DNA of 64,000 nucleotides from Pseudochryseolinea flava (GCF_003286915.1 NZ_QMFY01000005.1:310001-374000); one strand, 5' to 3'. Shown: positions 8,984-17,587, counted from the first letter of the stretch. A program made the numbers and translations. Notes: a model not told the origin generated them from the letters alone.

Positions 8984-9568
8984 CTAAACATCATCTCCGA
9001 GGAATGCACTAAGATCTTCCGGACTATTTACGTTGCGATAAAATTTTTTCGACGTTGGTATCAAGAGATTTACAGGATGCTCGATCAAGAATTTTCGCGG
9101 ACTGAATTCGCCAGCGAGATAAAACTTTTGAAGGTGCGGCAAAGCAGCAGGTTCCCATAGTGTGAACAATGGTTCAGGCTTTTCGCCATCTGAATCGACA
9201 TAACATGTCGCTAATTTTTTTGGATCACGATGATCTATCAGAAATCGAATTGCCTCCTCGTCAATGAGCGGCATATCTACTGGAACGGTGAGCCATGCAA
9301 CGGATGGGTTATGCGCCAGGGCAGTAAAGATTCCATTGAGCGGACTGTTCAATTCATACGCGTCGGTGAGTGGGTTTAACCAGTTCGGAATGTCGTTTGT
9401 TGACTTGCAAGACAGGTGAACCGTATGGCATATTGTTGAGAGGAGATCATGTAAATATTCGCGCTGTGGCTTTCCATAGTAAGGAATGAGTCCTTTGTCT
9501 TGACCCATGCGCAAGCTTCTTCCACCGGAGAGGATCAAACCGAAAATTTCTGTGTGTAACGTGTTCAC
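8984..9568 (-). CDS. mobA: molybdenum cofactor guanylyltransferase MobA
   Basis: Transfers GMP from GTP to the molybdenum cofactor to make the dinucleotide form. The nucleotide-binding signature SGGRSLRMGQDKG is at residues 14-26. The later VPVDMPLIDEEAI matches the metal-binding Asp motif. The GTG at 9568 (194 residues) places the P-loop-like motif at the usual distance and overlaps the stop of the preceding channel gene by one base (TAGTG). A longer ATG version from 9607 would overlap it by 40 bp. It is the last gene of the moaC-channel-mobA unit. Confidence 0.88.
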   Translation of the reverse strand: MNTLHTEIFGLILSGGRSLRMGQDKGLIPYYGKPQREYLHDLLSTICHTVHLSCKSTNDIPNWLNPLTDAYELNSPLNGIFTALAHNPSVAWLTVPVDMPLIDEEAIRFLIDHRDPKKLATCYVDSDGEKPEPLFTLWEPAALPHLQKFYLAGEFSPRKFLIEHPVNLLIPTSKKFYRNVNSPEDLSAFLGDDV

Positions 9569-10377
9569 TAGTTGTGGTCGTGAATGTCTTTTCCGCAGTG
9601 CGGACATTTTTTTGGCTCTGGTTTAATCTCTTTGTGAAGCAGCTCATAAAATCCAGAAGAGAGAATACCGGCAGGGAGGGCGAGAAGTCCCACGCCAGCG
9701 ATAGCGAAAAGTCCGCCTAACGTTTTTCCCAACGGCGTTGCAGGAACCATATCGCCGTAACCAACTGTAGTCAGTGTAGCGATGCCCCACCACATCGTTG
9801 CTGGAATACTCGTGAAAGGATTTTTAGGATCAGGATTATCTTTTTCGACATAAAACATGGCGAATGATATCAACACGAGTATGAAGAGGATGAAGATGAA
9901 ACTCAGGACCAGTTGTTCTTTTCGATCTGCGATTACACGTCGGAATATTTTTAAGGCATGCAAATAACGTGCAATCTTAAAAAGCCGAAATACAACCATC
10001 AGTCTGAAGATTCGCAATACGCGTAAGTCCAGCGGAAGAAAAGCTAAGTAGAAGGGAAGAAATGATAACAAGTCGATGATGGCCATCGGTCGAATCATAA
10101 AGCGCAGTCGCCCTTTTACGGGGTCTGCATATTTTGGATTTTCTACGATGGAGTAGATACGCAGTACATATTCGCACGAGAACAGAACGATTGAAACAGT
10201 TTCCAGGATATAGAAAAATGTTTGATAGTCGCGGTGCATTTCTTGGACGGAATCCAAAACAATAGCACCAATGTTGAGGATGATAATGATGATGAGGAAT
10301 GCTTCAAAGATGCGTTCAGGGAGACCACCCTTTTCTGTGGGTTCAAGGGTAAGGTAAAGTCGTCTGCGTAGGGTCAT
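9568..10377 (-). CDS. voltage-gated potassium channel (six-TM, Kv type)
   Basis: A 269-residue ion transport protein (PF00520). S1-S3 occupy about residues 24-115. The S4 voltage sensor at 119-147 has a basic residue roughly every third position (RVLRIFRLMVVFRLFKIARY). The pore helix is followed by the K+ selectivity filter TVGYGD at 204-209. The C-terminal tail ends in CPHCGKDIHDH, a possible metal knuckle. It starts 6 bp after moaC and its stop overlaps the mobA start, so it is embedded in a cofactor-synthesis operon. No link between K+ flux and the cofactor is established. Confidence 0.92.
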   Translation of the reverse strand: MTLRRRLYLTLEPTEKGGLPERIFEAFLIIIIILNIGAIVLDSVQEMHRDYQTFFYILETVSIVLFSCEYVLRIYSIVENPKYADPVKGRLRFMIRPMAIIDLLSFLPFYLAFLPLDLRVLRIFRLMVVFRLFKIARYLHALKIFRRVIADRKEQLVLSFIFILFILVLISFAMFYVEKDNPDPKNPFTSIPATMWWGIATLTTVGYGDMVPATPLGKTLGGLFAIAGVGLLALPAGILSSGFYELLHKEIKPEPKKCPHCGKDIHDHN

Positions 10378-10383
10378 GGTAGA

Positions 10384-10863
10384 TTACTTCCTTTTAAAAT
10401 CTTTTTTGCCGCCGGTCTTTTCCATCAATTTAATTTCTTCAATAATGATATCGTGCGAAAGCGCTTTACACATATCGTAAATCGTGAGCGCTGCAACACT
10501 AGCCGCCGTAAGGGCTTCCATTTCAACGCCGGTTTTAGCGGTGATCACCGCCATTGTTTGGATCACAATCTTTTGTTTGACAACTTTTATTTCTACCTGG
10601 CAATCTTCAAGACCGATAGGGTGGCAGAATGGAATTAACGTCGCGGTATTTTTGGCGCCCATCACGCCGGCGATAATGGCGGTCTGAAACACGGGGCCTT
10701 TTTTGGTAATGATTTCGTCGTCCTTGATTAAACTCAGAATTTCCTTTCCTGGATTGATGACCGCTTGTGCACGCGCGGTTCTAAGCGTTGTAGTTTTCGT
10801 AGAGACGTTCACCATCTGTGGAAGTCCACTGGGCGAAACGTGTGTAAATTTCTTTTTACTCAT
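10384..10863 (-). CDS. moaC: cyclic pyranopterin monophosphate synthase MoaC
   Basis: 159 residues; converts 3',8-cyclo-GTP to cyclic pyranopterin monophosphate with MoaA. Family blocks LIPFCHPIGLEDCQVEI and TGVEMEALTAASVAALTIYD are both present, and the length is typical. It is the first gene of the minus-strand unit moaC-channel-mobA and is divergent from moeA with a 39-bp gap. That gap holds a -7-like element on this strand and a perfect palindrome. Confidence 0.95.
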   Translation of the reverse strand: MSKKKFTHVSPSGLPQMVNVSTKTTTLRTARAQAVINPGKEILSLIKDDEIITKKGPVFQTAIIAGVMGAKNTATLIPFCHPIGLEDCQVEIKVVKQKIVIQTMAVITAKTGVEMEALTAASVAALTIYDMCKALSHDIIIEEIKLMEKTGGKKDFKRK

Positions 10864-10880
10864 GTATCTTCGGACGGAAA

Positions 10881-10900
10881 CAAAGTTAATAATTTATTAA
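10881..10900. promoter_or_regulatory. moaC -7-like element overlapping a palindrome
   Basis: The minus strand reads TAACTTTG over 10888-10881, an exact match to the Bacteroidota -7 consensus TAnnTTTG, about 18 bases before the moaC ATG. It overlaps TTAATAATTTATTAA (10886-10900), a perfect 7-bp inverted repeat around one base that ends two bases before the moeA ATG. A well-placed -33 TTG was not found. An operator role is inference. Confidence 0.45.
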
Positions 10901-10902
10901 TC

Positions 10903-12093
10903 ATGGTAAGTGTCGAAGAAGCAACCGGTGTGGTGCTGTCCAATCTATTTAAGCCACCCGTGCATGTGGTAGATCTTAATGATGCATACGGTGCCGTGCT
11001 TGGTGCGCCGATCTCTGCCGACCGAGACTTCCCGCCTTTCAATCGTGTAGCAATGGATGGCATTGCGCTTTGGTTTAGTGAACTGAAAAATGGAAGAAAG
11101 GAATTCACGATCGAGGGAATTCAACGTGCAGGTCAGCCACCCGTAAATCTGTCGGATGTCAAGAATGCCATTGAGGTCATGACTGGCGCTGTACTTCCAG
11201 AGGGGACCAATACGGTGATTCGATATGAGGATATCGTCATTCAAAAAAATGTAGCGACCATCATGTCCGACGCTGTGAAGGAGGGACATCACATTCACAG
11301 ACAAGGATCAGATGCCAAACAGGACGACATCCTGCTCACACCAGGTATGATCTTATCGCCCGCGGAGATTGCGCTCTTAGCATCGGTGGGTCGCAGCGAT
11401 GTTCCCGTTTTTTCTTTTCCAAAAGCTGCCATTATTTCCAGTGGCGACGAGCTGGTAGAAGTGAATGAAATTCCTGAGTTGCACCAGATACGGCGATCGA
11501 ATACTTATGCGATTCAAGCAGCCATGAAAAATATCGGGTGGAATGGAACACAATATCACCTCCACGATCAAAAGGATTTTGTGATAGACTCGCTAAAAGT
11601 AATTGAAGCCGCGCACGATGTGCTGATTATTTCAGGCGGTGTTTCAAAAGGTAGATTTGATTTCATTCCGGAAGCCCTCGAGGCAATTGGTGTGAAGAAG
11701 TTGGTGCATCAAGTTTCGCAGCGTCCGGGTAAGCCCTTTTGGTTTGGTGTTTCGAAAAGTGGTAAGACAGTGTTTGCGTTGCCCGGTAATCCGGTGTCGA
11801 CCTACATGTGTTTCTACCGGTATGTGATGCCTTGGCTTTATAAAAGTTTAGGTGTACAGCAGAAAGCGCAGTGGGCGGTGTTGGGAGATGCATTTTCGTT
11901 TGAACCAGACTTGACGTACTTCGTGCAGGTGAGCGTGTGCAACGAAAATGGATTGTTAGTGGCGACGCCCGAAGTAGGTGGTGGTTCTGGCGATTTTGCG
12001 AATCTCAAGCGTGTGGATGGGTTTCTGGAATTGCCGAAAGGAAGAAAAACATTTAATAAAGGTGAGCCATTTCCTTATTGGAGCTTCCGATAG
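10903..12093 (+). CDS. moeA: molybdopterin molybdenumtransferase MoeA
   Basis: 396 residues from the ATG at 10903. A longer frame back to 10765 would run through moaC and is rejected. MoeA inserts molybdate into adenylylated molybdopterin. MoeA_N motifs FNRVAMDGIAL and TGAVLPEGTNTVIRYED are visible. The MogA-like central domain carries SSGDELVE and ISGGVSKGRFDFI, then FALPGNPVSTYM, and a MoeA_C domain follows. No separate mogA/moaB is present in the window. Divergent from moaC. Confidence 0.94.
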   Translation: MVSVEEATGVVLSNLFKPPVHVVDLNDAYGAVLGAPISADRDFPPFNRVAMDGIALWFSELKNGRKEFTIEGIQRAGQPPVNLSDVKNAIEVMTGAVLPEGTNTVIRYEDIVIQKNVATIMSDAVKEGHHIHRQGSDAKQDDILLTPGMILSPAEIALLASVGRSDVPVFSFPKAAIISSGDELVEVNEIPELHQIRRSNTYAIQAAMKNIGWNGTQYHLHDQKDFVIDSLKVIEAAHDVLIISGGVSKGRFDFIPEALEAIGVKKLVHQVSQRPGKPFWFGVSKSGKTVFALPGNPVSTYMCFYRYVMPWLYKSLGVQQKAQWAVLGDAFSFEPDLTYFVQVSVCNENGLLVATPEVGGGSGDFANLKRVDGFLELPKGRKTFNKGEPFPYWSFR

Positions 12094-12217
12094 CTGTATC
12101 TCAACGATTTGACAATAAATCATGTGCGGAAGCAGTGTCGATTGGCCTGTAATTATTCGTCAGTTTCGATTAACTTTGTCCCCCCGCAAATGCGGTTAAC
12201 CATTAGTATTCATTCCC

Positions 12218-13549
12218 ATGTTTGATAATTTAAGTTTAAAGCTGGATAAGGCCTTTCAGAACCTGAAGGGACAGGGTAGAATTACCGAAATTAACGTTGC
12301 GACCACCATCAAGGAGATCCGCAAGGCGTTGATCGATGCCGACGTTAACTATAAAGTAGCCAAGGAAGTTACGGACGAGATCAAAGAGAAGGCACTCGGT
12401 GAAGATGTATTGACTGCGATTTCACCAGGTCAGCTTTTGATCAAGATCACAAATGATGAGCTCACAGCCCTGATGGGAGGAAAGAGTGAAGACATCGTGA
12501 TCGAGGGTAACCCGTCTATTATTTTGATCGCCGGTTTGCAGGGTTCTGGTAAGACTACGTTTTCGGGTAAACTCGCAAGCTATCTGAAAAAGCAAGGTCG
12601 ATCAGTGTTGCTTACGGCATGTGATATCTATCGTCCTGCGGCGATCGATCAATTAAAGGTACTCGGTGAGCAAGTAGGGGTAGATGTTTATGCGGAGCCG
12701 GAAAATAAGGATGCGGTAAAAATCGCAAGTGCGGCTATTGAGTATGCCAAGAAGAATAACCATCGCGTCGTAATTGTCGATACGGCAGGGCGTTTGGCTG
12801 TTGATGAGGAGATGATGAATGAGATCGCGCGTTTGAAAGACGCGTTGAAGCCTGCAGAGACGCTGTTTGTGGTTGACTCTATGACGGGGCAAGATGCCGT
12901 TAATACAGCGAAGGCTTTCAATGATCGATTGAATTTCAACGGCGTTGTATTGACCAAGCTCGATGGTGATACACGCGGTGGTGCAGCGCTTTCGATCAGA
13001 CGTGTTGTCGACAAGCCTATCAAATTCGTCAGTACGGGTGAGAAGATGGAGGCGATCGACAGGTTCTATCCTGATCGTATGGCGAGCCGTATTCTCGGCA
13101 TGGGTGACGTGGTTACCCTCGTTGAAAAAGCACAACAAGCTTTCGACGAAGAAGAAGCGAAGCGGTTGAGCAAAAAAATCCGCAAAAATCAATTTGATTT
13201 CAATGACTTCTTATCGCAGCTTGAGCAGGTGAAGAAGATGGGTAATATGAAAGATTTATTGGGTATGATTCCGGGAATGGGTAAAGCCATGAAGGAGATT
13301 GATATCGACGATAATTCATTCAAGCCAATTGAGGCAATTATTCGCTCGATGACGAATCAGGAGCGCGAAAATCCAGATATGATTAATGCGAGCCGGAAGA
13401 ATAGAATTGCCGTAGGAAGTGGTACTTCTGTTCCGCAGGTAAATCAATTGTTGAAGCAATTCGGTGAGATGCGAAAAATGATGAAGACGATGAATAAGAT
13501 GGGTGGCGGAAAACGTGCCCTTTCAGCGTTGAATCCATTCGGTCGATAA
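12218..13549 (+). CDS. ffh: signal recognition particle protein Ffh (SRP54)
   Basis: 443 residues. This GTPase binds signal sequences on nascent chains with SRP RNA and docks with FtsY. The N domain covers about residues 1-90. The G domain has GLQGSGKTT (106-114), then VDTAGR and TKLDGDTRGG. The methionine-rich M domain includes MGNMKDLLGMIPGMGK and a C-terminal MRKMMKTMNKMGGGK. Length is normal. Upstream, TAACTTTG at 12171-12178 matches the -7 consensus but lacks a well-spaced -33. A terminator lies 113 bp after the stop. Confidence 0.97.
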   Translation: MFDNLSLKLDKAFQNLKGQGRITEINVATTIKEIRKALIDADVNYKVAKEVTDEIKEKALGEDVLTAISPGQLLIKITNDELTALMGGKSEDIVIEGNPSIILIAGLQGSGKTTFSGKLASYLKKQGRSVLLTACDIYRPAAIDQLKVLGEQVGVDVYAEPENKDAVKIASAAIEYAKKNNHRVVIVDTAGRLAVDEEMMNEIARLKDALKPAETLFVVDSMTGQDAVNTAKAFNDRLNFNGVVLTKLDGDTRGGAALSIRRVVDKPIKFVSTGEKMEAIDRFYPDRMASRILGMGDVVTLVEKAQQAFDEEEAKRLSKKIRKNQFDFNDFLSQLEQVKKMGNMKDLLGMIPGMGKAMKEIDIDDNSFKPIEAIIRSMTNQERENPDMINASRKNRIAVGSGTSVPQVNQLLKQFGEMRKMMKTMNKMGGGKRALSALNPFGR

Positions 13550-13661
13550 CCGCAACATTAATTTTTTGTGAATGGTGAAATAAAACACCGTTCATCAAAA
13601 CCAAACCACGCAAAGTGGCGTTGTAACAATAGTTTTACAGGTTATATTTAAAAATTAGTAT

Positions 13662-13692
13662 AAAATGCCTCGACTACTCGGGGCATTTTTCT
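13662..13692 (+). terminator. terminator after ffh
   Basis: AAAATGCC and GGCATTTT pair over 8 bp around a 12-nt loop and end in TTTTT. Confidence 0.7.
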
Positions 13693-13722
13693 TTATATAG
13701 GGTTCTAATAAACCAACAAAGA

Positions 13723-14223
13723 ATGAAAAAAATACTTTTTCTACCTGTGATGTTACTGTTTGTCGTCGTGGGTGCTCTCGCGCAAGAGAAAAAGCTTAGC
13801 CCTCCAGCCAAAGTTGAAGGCAAGGTTGACAATGTGACGATTAAGATCGACTACTACCAGCCCTCCGCAAGAGGCCGTCAGATTATGGGCGGACTTGTAC
13901 CTTACGGCGAAGTATGGAGAACTGGCGCGAATAACTCAACTTCGGTTGAATTCAGTGGTCCGGTAAAGATTGAAGGAAAGGATTTGCCAAAAGGGAAATA
14001 TGCGCTTTTTACAATTCCGAACGAGAACGAGTGGGTAATCATTTTTAACAAAACGCTTGCCTGGGGCGCTTACCAGTACAAACAGGAAGAAGACGTTTTG
14101 CGCGTTACGGTGAAGCCAACGAAGACTGCAAATTTTGTTGAAACATTTACGATAAGCCTGGACGGTAGCAACGTAAAATTAGAATGGGAAAACACGGCCG
14201 TTTCGTTTAAGGTGAAAGGCTAA
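13723..14223 (+). CDS. DUF2911 exported protein
   Basis: 166 residues. Residues 1-21 are a signal peptide ending in ALAQ. The rest matches DUF2911, a family frequent in Bacteroidota: IKIDYYQPSARGRQIMGGLV, then YGEVWRTGANNST and KGKYALFTIP. The function is unknown and the protein is predicted periplasmic or outer-membrane associated. It is a single gene between two terminators. Confidence 0.88.
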   Translation: MKKILFLPVMLLFVVVGALAQEKKLSPPAKVEGKVDNVTIKIDYYQPSARGRQIMGGLVPYGEVWRTGANNSTSVEFSGPVKIEGKDLPKGKYALFTIPNENEWVIIFNKTLAWGAYQYKQEEDVLRVTVKPTKTANFVETFTISLDGSNVKLEWENTAVSFKVKG

Positions 14224-14244
14224 ATTGATAAGAAAATAATAATC

Positions 14245-14285
14245 AGAAGCCATCGCTTAAGTGTGATGGCTTCTCTTATTTTTAG
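14245..14285 (+). terminator. terminator after the DUF2911 gene
   Basis: A perfect 10-bp stem, AGAAGCCATC/GATGGCTTCT, with a 10-nt loop, followed by TTATTTTT. Confidence 0.8.
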
Positions 14286-14305
14286 GTCGTTATTAGTAAG
14301 GTGTT

Positions 14306-14758
14306 ATGCAAAAAATTCTGGGTCGTTATGATCGTGTCGATTTGCCCGAGTTGGGTTTGTCTGACATTCACGCGAAAATTGATACCGGTGCGTATACAAG
14401 TAGTTTGCATTGTAGAAGAGCGCAGATCGTTGATGGTAAACTAGAATTTGTTTTGCTAGATGAAGAACATCCTGAATTCACCGGGATGAAATTTGTTTTC
14501 ACGCAGTTCGAAGTTCGCGATATCAAAAATTCTTTTGGTGAAGTAGAGCGTCGATTTGTCATCACCACCACCTTAAAAATATTCGAAGAAGAAATTGTAA
14601 CGGAATTCTCGCTCAGTAACCGGGGTTCACTTAAATTTCCGATATTGATTGGCCGGAAAATTCTCCGCGATCGTTATCTCATCGATGTCAAGAAGAAAAA
14701 CGTCTCATACCGTGAAAAACGGAAGCACCTTCGTAAAGTAAAACGTCAAAACGGATAA
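14306..14758 (+). CDS. RimB-like retropepsin-type protease (PF05618)
   Basis: 150 residues of the family annotated as ATP-dependent zinc protease but built like a retropepsin. The aspartic protease motif DTGAYTSS begins at Asp26, and [13 protein letters not shown] near the C terminus forms the second family block. In Pseudomonas the equivalent protein RimB acts with RimK to adjust poly-glutamylation of ribosomal protein S6. The gene ends 10 bp before rimK, which supports the same pairing here. The catalytic role is inferred from the family. Confidence 0.85.
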   Translation: MQKILGRYDRVDLPELGLSDIHAKIDTGAYTSSLHCRRAQIVDGKLEFVLLDEEHPEFTGMKFVFTQFEVRDIKNSFGEVERRFVITTTLKIFEEEIVTEFSLSNRGSLKFPILIGRKILRDRYLIDVKKKNVSYREKRKHLRKVKRQNG

Positions 14759-14768
14759 TCACTTTTTC

Positions 14769-15680
14769 ATGAATATTGCAATACTTTCACGCAATCCAAA
14801 GTTGTATTCAACACAACGCCTCAAGCAGGCAGGTGAAGCACGTGGGCATAAGGTTGAGATCATTGATCACATGAAATGTGTGTTGTTCATCGAGAAGAAA
14901 AACCCCGTGGTACTTTACCAAGGAAGGAAGTTAGATTACTTCGATGCAATCATTCCGCGTATTGGTGCATCAGTAACGTTCTATGGCGCTGCTGTTGTTC
15001 GTCAATTCGAAATGATGAAAGTATTTACCGCCGTAGAATCCCAAGCGCTCATTCGTTCTCGCGACAAGCTGAGAAGTTTACAGATTTTGTCACGCGCAGG
15101 TCTTGGTTTACCAAAAACAATCTTCATGGACTACTCTCGTGATGCGGAAGGTATAGTAGAAGCGGTTGGTGGTGCACCAGTAGTAATTAAATTGTTAGAA
15201 GGCACGCAAGGCTTAGGCGTCGTATTGGCCGAGAATAAAAAAGCAGCGCAATCTGTTATCGAGGCATTCCATAATCTTCATGCGCGAATCATCGTTCAAG
15301 AGTTTATCAAAGAAGCAAAAGGTGTTGACATCCGCGCATTTATTGTTGATGGCGAAGTTGTTGGTGCCATGCGCAGACAAGCGATGAAGGAAGGAGAGTT
15401 TCGTTCGAATCTTCATCGTGGTGGTGTTGCTACTGTCGTTAAATTGTCGAAAGCAGAAAAGTCGGCAGCGATCACAGCAGCCAAGAAAATGGGCCTCGGC
15501 GTAGCGGGGGTAGATATGCTCCCATCAAAGCGAGGACCACTCATCGTAGAAGTAAATTCATCACCAGGTCTAGAGGGCATTGAAGGTGCTACGAAAGTTG
15601 ACATTGCCGGAAAAGTAATTCGCTACCTGGAAAAAAATGCGATGAAGAAAAAAATTCAGAAGGATGTGATTAATGCTTAG
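14769..15680 (+). CDS. rimK: RimK, ATP-grasp S6--L-glutamate ligase
   Basis: 303 residues; adds glutamates to the C terminus of ribosomal protein S6 in Proteobacteria. The N-terminal RimK domain covers residues 1-95. The ATP-grasp domain has [14 protein letters not shown] (about 138-151), the loop [19 protein letters not shown], and the metal-binding [12 protein letters not shown] near 262. It is translated just after the RimB-like protease. The stop is followed by a TATCNGT array. The target in Bacteroidota may not be S6. Confidence 0.93.
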   Translation: MNIAILSRNPKLYSTQRLKQAGEARGHKVEIIDHMKCVLFIEKKNPVVLYQGRKLDYFDAIIPRIGASVTFYGAAVVRQFEMMKVFTAVESQALIRSRDKLRSLQILSRAGLGLPKTIFMDYSRDAEGIVEAVGGAPVVIKLLEGTQGLGVVLAENKKAAQSVIEAFHNLHARIIVQEFIKEAKGVDIRAFIVDGEVVGAMRRQAMKEGEFRSNLHRGGVATVVKLSKAEKSAAITAAKKMGLGVAGVDMLPSKRGPLIVEVNSSPGLEGIEGATKVDIAGKVIRYLEKNAMKKKIQKDVINA

Positions 15681-15683
15681 TTA

Positions 15684-15713
15684 GTTATCGGTTATCTGTT
15701 ATCGGTTAACGGT
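15684..15713 (+). repeat. heptamer array (TATCNGT)n after rimK
   Basis: Starts three bases after the rimK TAG, with TATCGGT, TATCTGT, TATCGGT and a decayed TAACGG. Same arrangement as after mdh and the YfhO gene. Confidence 0.75.
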
Positions 15714-15805
15714 GAATCCATTTTTTACCGCCGAGTTGCTGAGGAGCAGCGTTTCGCAGAGGTACTGAACGCTACTTCGTTTCTAGAGTGCAGGCACTCG
15801 AAACA

Positions 15806-16020
15806 ACGTCAACACGTGAACACCAATGTCGTTGACTTAAGCACTTCCTTCGGTATGGATTCGTCTTCACCCCTGGCCCCTGAAGGGGAACTCGATTCGC
15901 GGGCTGACCCTTTAGGGAACGAAAGGGGTGGGGTGGCATTTTTTATGTCCTCCGTACTTAAGTCAATGACATTGACCTCAACACTTTAACACTACGTCAA
16001 CACATCAACACGTCAACACT
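15806..16020 (+). repeat. octamer array (CGTCAACA)n, interrupted
   Basis: CGTCAACA-type units lie at 15806-15824 and again at 15978-16020. The inverted-repeat element at 15825-15973 sits exactly between the two halves. Confidence 0.55.
15825..15973. mobile_element. 149-bp element with terminal inverted repeats (MITE/REP-like)
   Basis: The left end AATGTCGTTGACTTAAG (15825-15841) and right end CTTAAGTCAATGACATT (15957-15973) are inverted copies with one mismatch in 17. The interior has no coding frame but several small hairpins: CCCC-TGAA-GGGG, CCCTTTAGGG, and CACCCC-type runs opposite GGGGTGGGGTGG. This fits a non-autonomous element or a REP-type structure; no transposase or clear target duplication is seen. 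Confidence 0.55.
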
Positions 16021-16040
16021 TTTTTCACTATTTTGCTTTA

Positions 16041-17015
16041 ATGAAAGAAGTTAAGATCGCGGGGCAACTTATACAGCCCGGTGAGTTCAAGGAAATCGAC
16101 ATCAATATTGCGCGTCTTCCATCGCATACGGTAATCGACACACCGATTTATGTTTCAAGAGGTTTCGAAGATGGGCCGGTACTCGCACTTACAGCGGGCA
16201 TGCACGGCGATGAGATCAACGGGATGGAGATCGTACGACGCTTACTGGATAGTGGGCTACATCAGCCGAAGCGGGGTGTCACCGTTTGTATGCCGATCGT
16301 AAATGTTTACGGGTTCTTGAACTACTCGCGCGATGTACCCGATGGGAAAGATATTAACCGTTCTTTTCCTGGAACTAAGAATGGATCGTTAGCGAGCCGC
16401 GTAGCCTATAATCTCATGCAGGAAGTGGTACCCTTTATTGACTATGGTATTGATTTTCATACCGGTGGCGCGATGCGGGCAAACTATCCGCAAGTGCGTG
16501 CGGTACTGCGCGACGAGAAGAACATGGCGTTGGCAAATGCTTTTAATGCACCCTTTACGATTGATTCACCCTTTCGCCCGAACTCCTTAAGAAAGGAAGC
16601 GTATCGAAAGGGAAAGAACATCATCGTATATGAAGGCGGTGAGTCGCTTCGATTTGATCAACATGCGATCGAAGAAGGCATAGCCGGTACGTTGCGCCTC
16701 ATGAAGTATCTGGATATGATCGACTGGGCTCCGGAACCGACACAAGAGAATAAGGTAATTTGGAGTAGTTCATGGATACGCGCAAAGAATGCGGGACTAT
16801 TTCAGTCGAACGTGAAGTGTGGACAGTTGGTACACAAAGGAGAGTGGGTAGGTACTATTACAGATCCGTTTGGAGAATTCAAGGAGCAAGTAGTGGCAAC
16901 GGAAACAGGATATGTAGTAGGTTTAAATAACATTCCGGTGATCAATGCGGGAGATGCGCTGATGCATTTGGGAATGGATAATCTTTGCAAGCTGGATAAT
17001 ATGTCGCCCGATTAA
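16041..17015 (+). CDS. succinylglutamate desuccinylase/aspartoacylase family protein
   Basis: 324 residues, a zinc-dependent M14-like hydrolase family (PF04952). The zinc site AGMHGDEINGME has His55 and Glu58, and a third ligand is likely in IDFHTGG near residue 140. A C-terminal beta domain (about 240-320) is typical. The family removes acyl or amino-acid groups from small substrates. It follows rimK on the same strand after a 360-bp gap filled with repeats, so a role in the glutamylation system is possible but unproven. The DedA gene starts 2 bp after its stop. Confidence 0.88.
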   Translation: MKEVKIAGQLIQPGEFKEIDINIARLPSHTVIDTPIYVSRGFEDGPVLALTAGMHGDEINGMEIVRRLLDSGLHQPKRGVTVCMPIVNVYGFLNYSRDVPDGKDINRSFPGTKNGSLASRVAYNLMQEVVPFIDYGIDFHTGGAMRANYPQVRAVLRDEKNMALANAFNAPFTIDSPFRPNSLRKEAYRKGKNIIVYEGGESLRFDQHAIEEGIAGTLRLMKYLDMIDWAPEPTQENKVIWSSSWIRAKNAGLFQSNVKCGQLVHKGEWVGTITDPFGEFKEQVVATETGYVVGLNNIPVINAGDALMHLGMDNLCKLDNMSPD

Positions 17016-17017
17016 AG

Positions 17018-17587
17018 GTGGAAAAATTTCTTGAGCAGTATGGATACATCGCGTTGTTGATTGGCTCTTTCCTGGAAGGTGAGTCGTCGATATTGCTAGC
17101 GTCCTCCCTGATCCACAAAGGAATTTTCGATGGACCTTATACCGTTTTATTCGCTTTCATGGGATCGTTCACCAGCGACTGGATTTATTTTTTCATCGGT
17201 CGATTAAATGGGAAATACTTCATTGCGCATCGACCTAAATTACGTGCGTGGATGCGACCAGTTCAGCAATTCTTTGAAACGCATCAGATACAAATTCTAT
17301 TATCATACCGTTTTTTGTACGGATTCCGGATCATCATTCCGGTGATAATTGGGATGAGTAGTATTCGTGCAACGCAGTTTCTCTTTTATAGTATCGTGAG
17401 TGGATTGACCTGGGCCAGTGCGGTAAGCATCATTGGTTATTTCATAGGGAAAACGCTGAATTTACAAACCACGGTGATTGAAGAGAACATACTTTTTATT
17501 GTGTTAGGTTTTGCTTCATTGGGTCTACTCATTGGCTATTTCGTGCGAAGATTGGCGGTGAAAAAGATGCATGTACCGCAATCTTAG
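17018..17587 (+). CDS. DedA-family membrane protein
   Basis: 189 residues with a GTG start two bases after the upstream stop, so translation is probably coupled. The DedA/SNARE-associated core is clear: FLEGESSILLASSLI, then GSFTSDWIYFFIGRLNGK, and RFLYGFRIIIPVIIGMS. Four to five membrane segments are predicted. Family members act as flippases for undecaprenyl phosphate or other lipids. It forms a two-gene unit with the aspartoacylase-like gene. Confidence 0.9.
   Translation: MEKFLEQYGYIALLIGSFLEGESSILLASSLIHKGIFDGPYTVLFAFMGSFTSDWIYFFIGRLNGKYFIAHRPKLRAWMRPVQQFFETHQIQILLSYRFLYGFRIIIPVIIGMSSIRATQFLFYSIVSGLTWASAVSIIGYFIGKTLNLQTTVIEENILFIVLGFASLGLLIGYFVRRLAVKKMHVPQS

Noticed and set aside
10765-10902. 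Upstream extension of MoeA
   Set aside because: It is antisense to moaC; the ATG at 10903 matches the family start.
15681-16040. CRISPR-like array in the repeat-rich gap before the aspartoacylase gene
   Set aside because: Units are 7-8 bp, contiguous and degenerate, without unique spacers of constant length; no cas genes are nearby.
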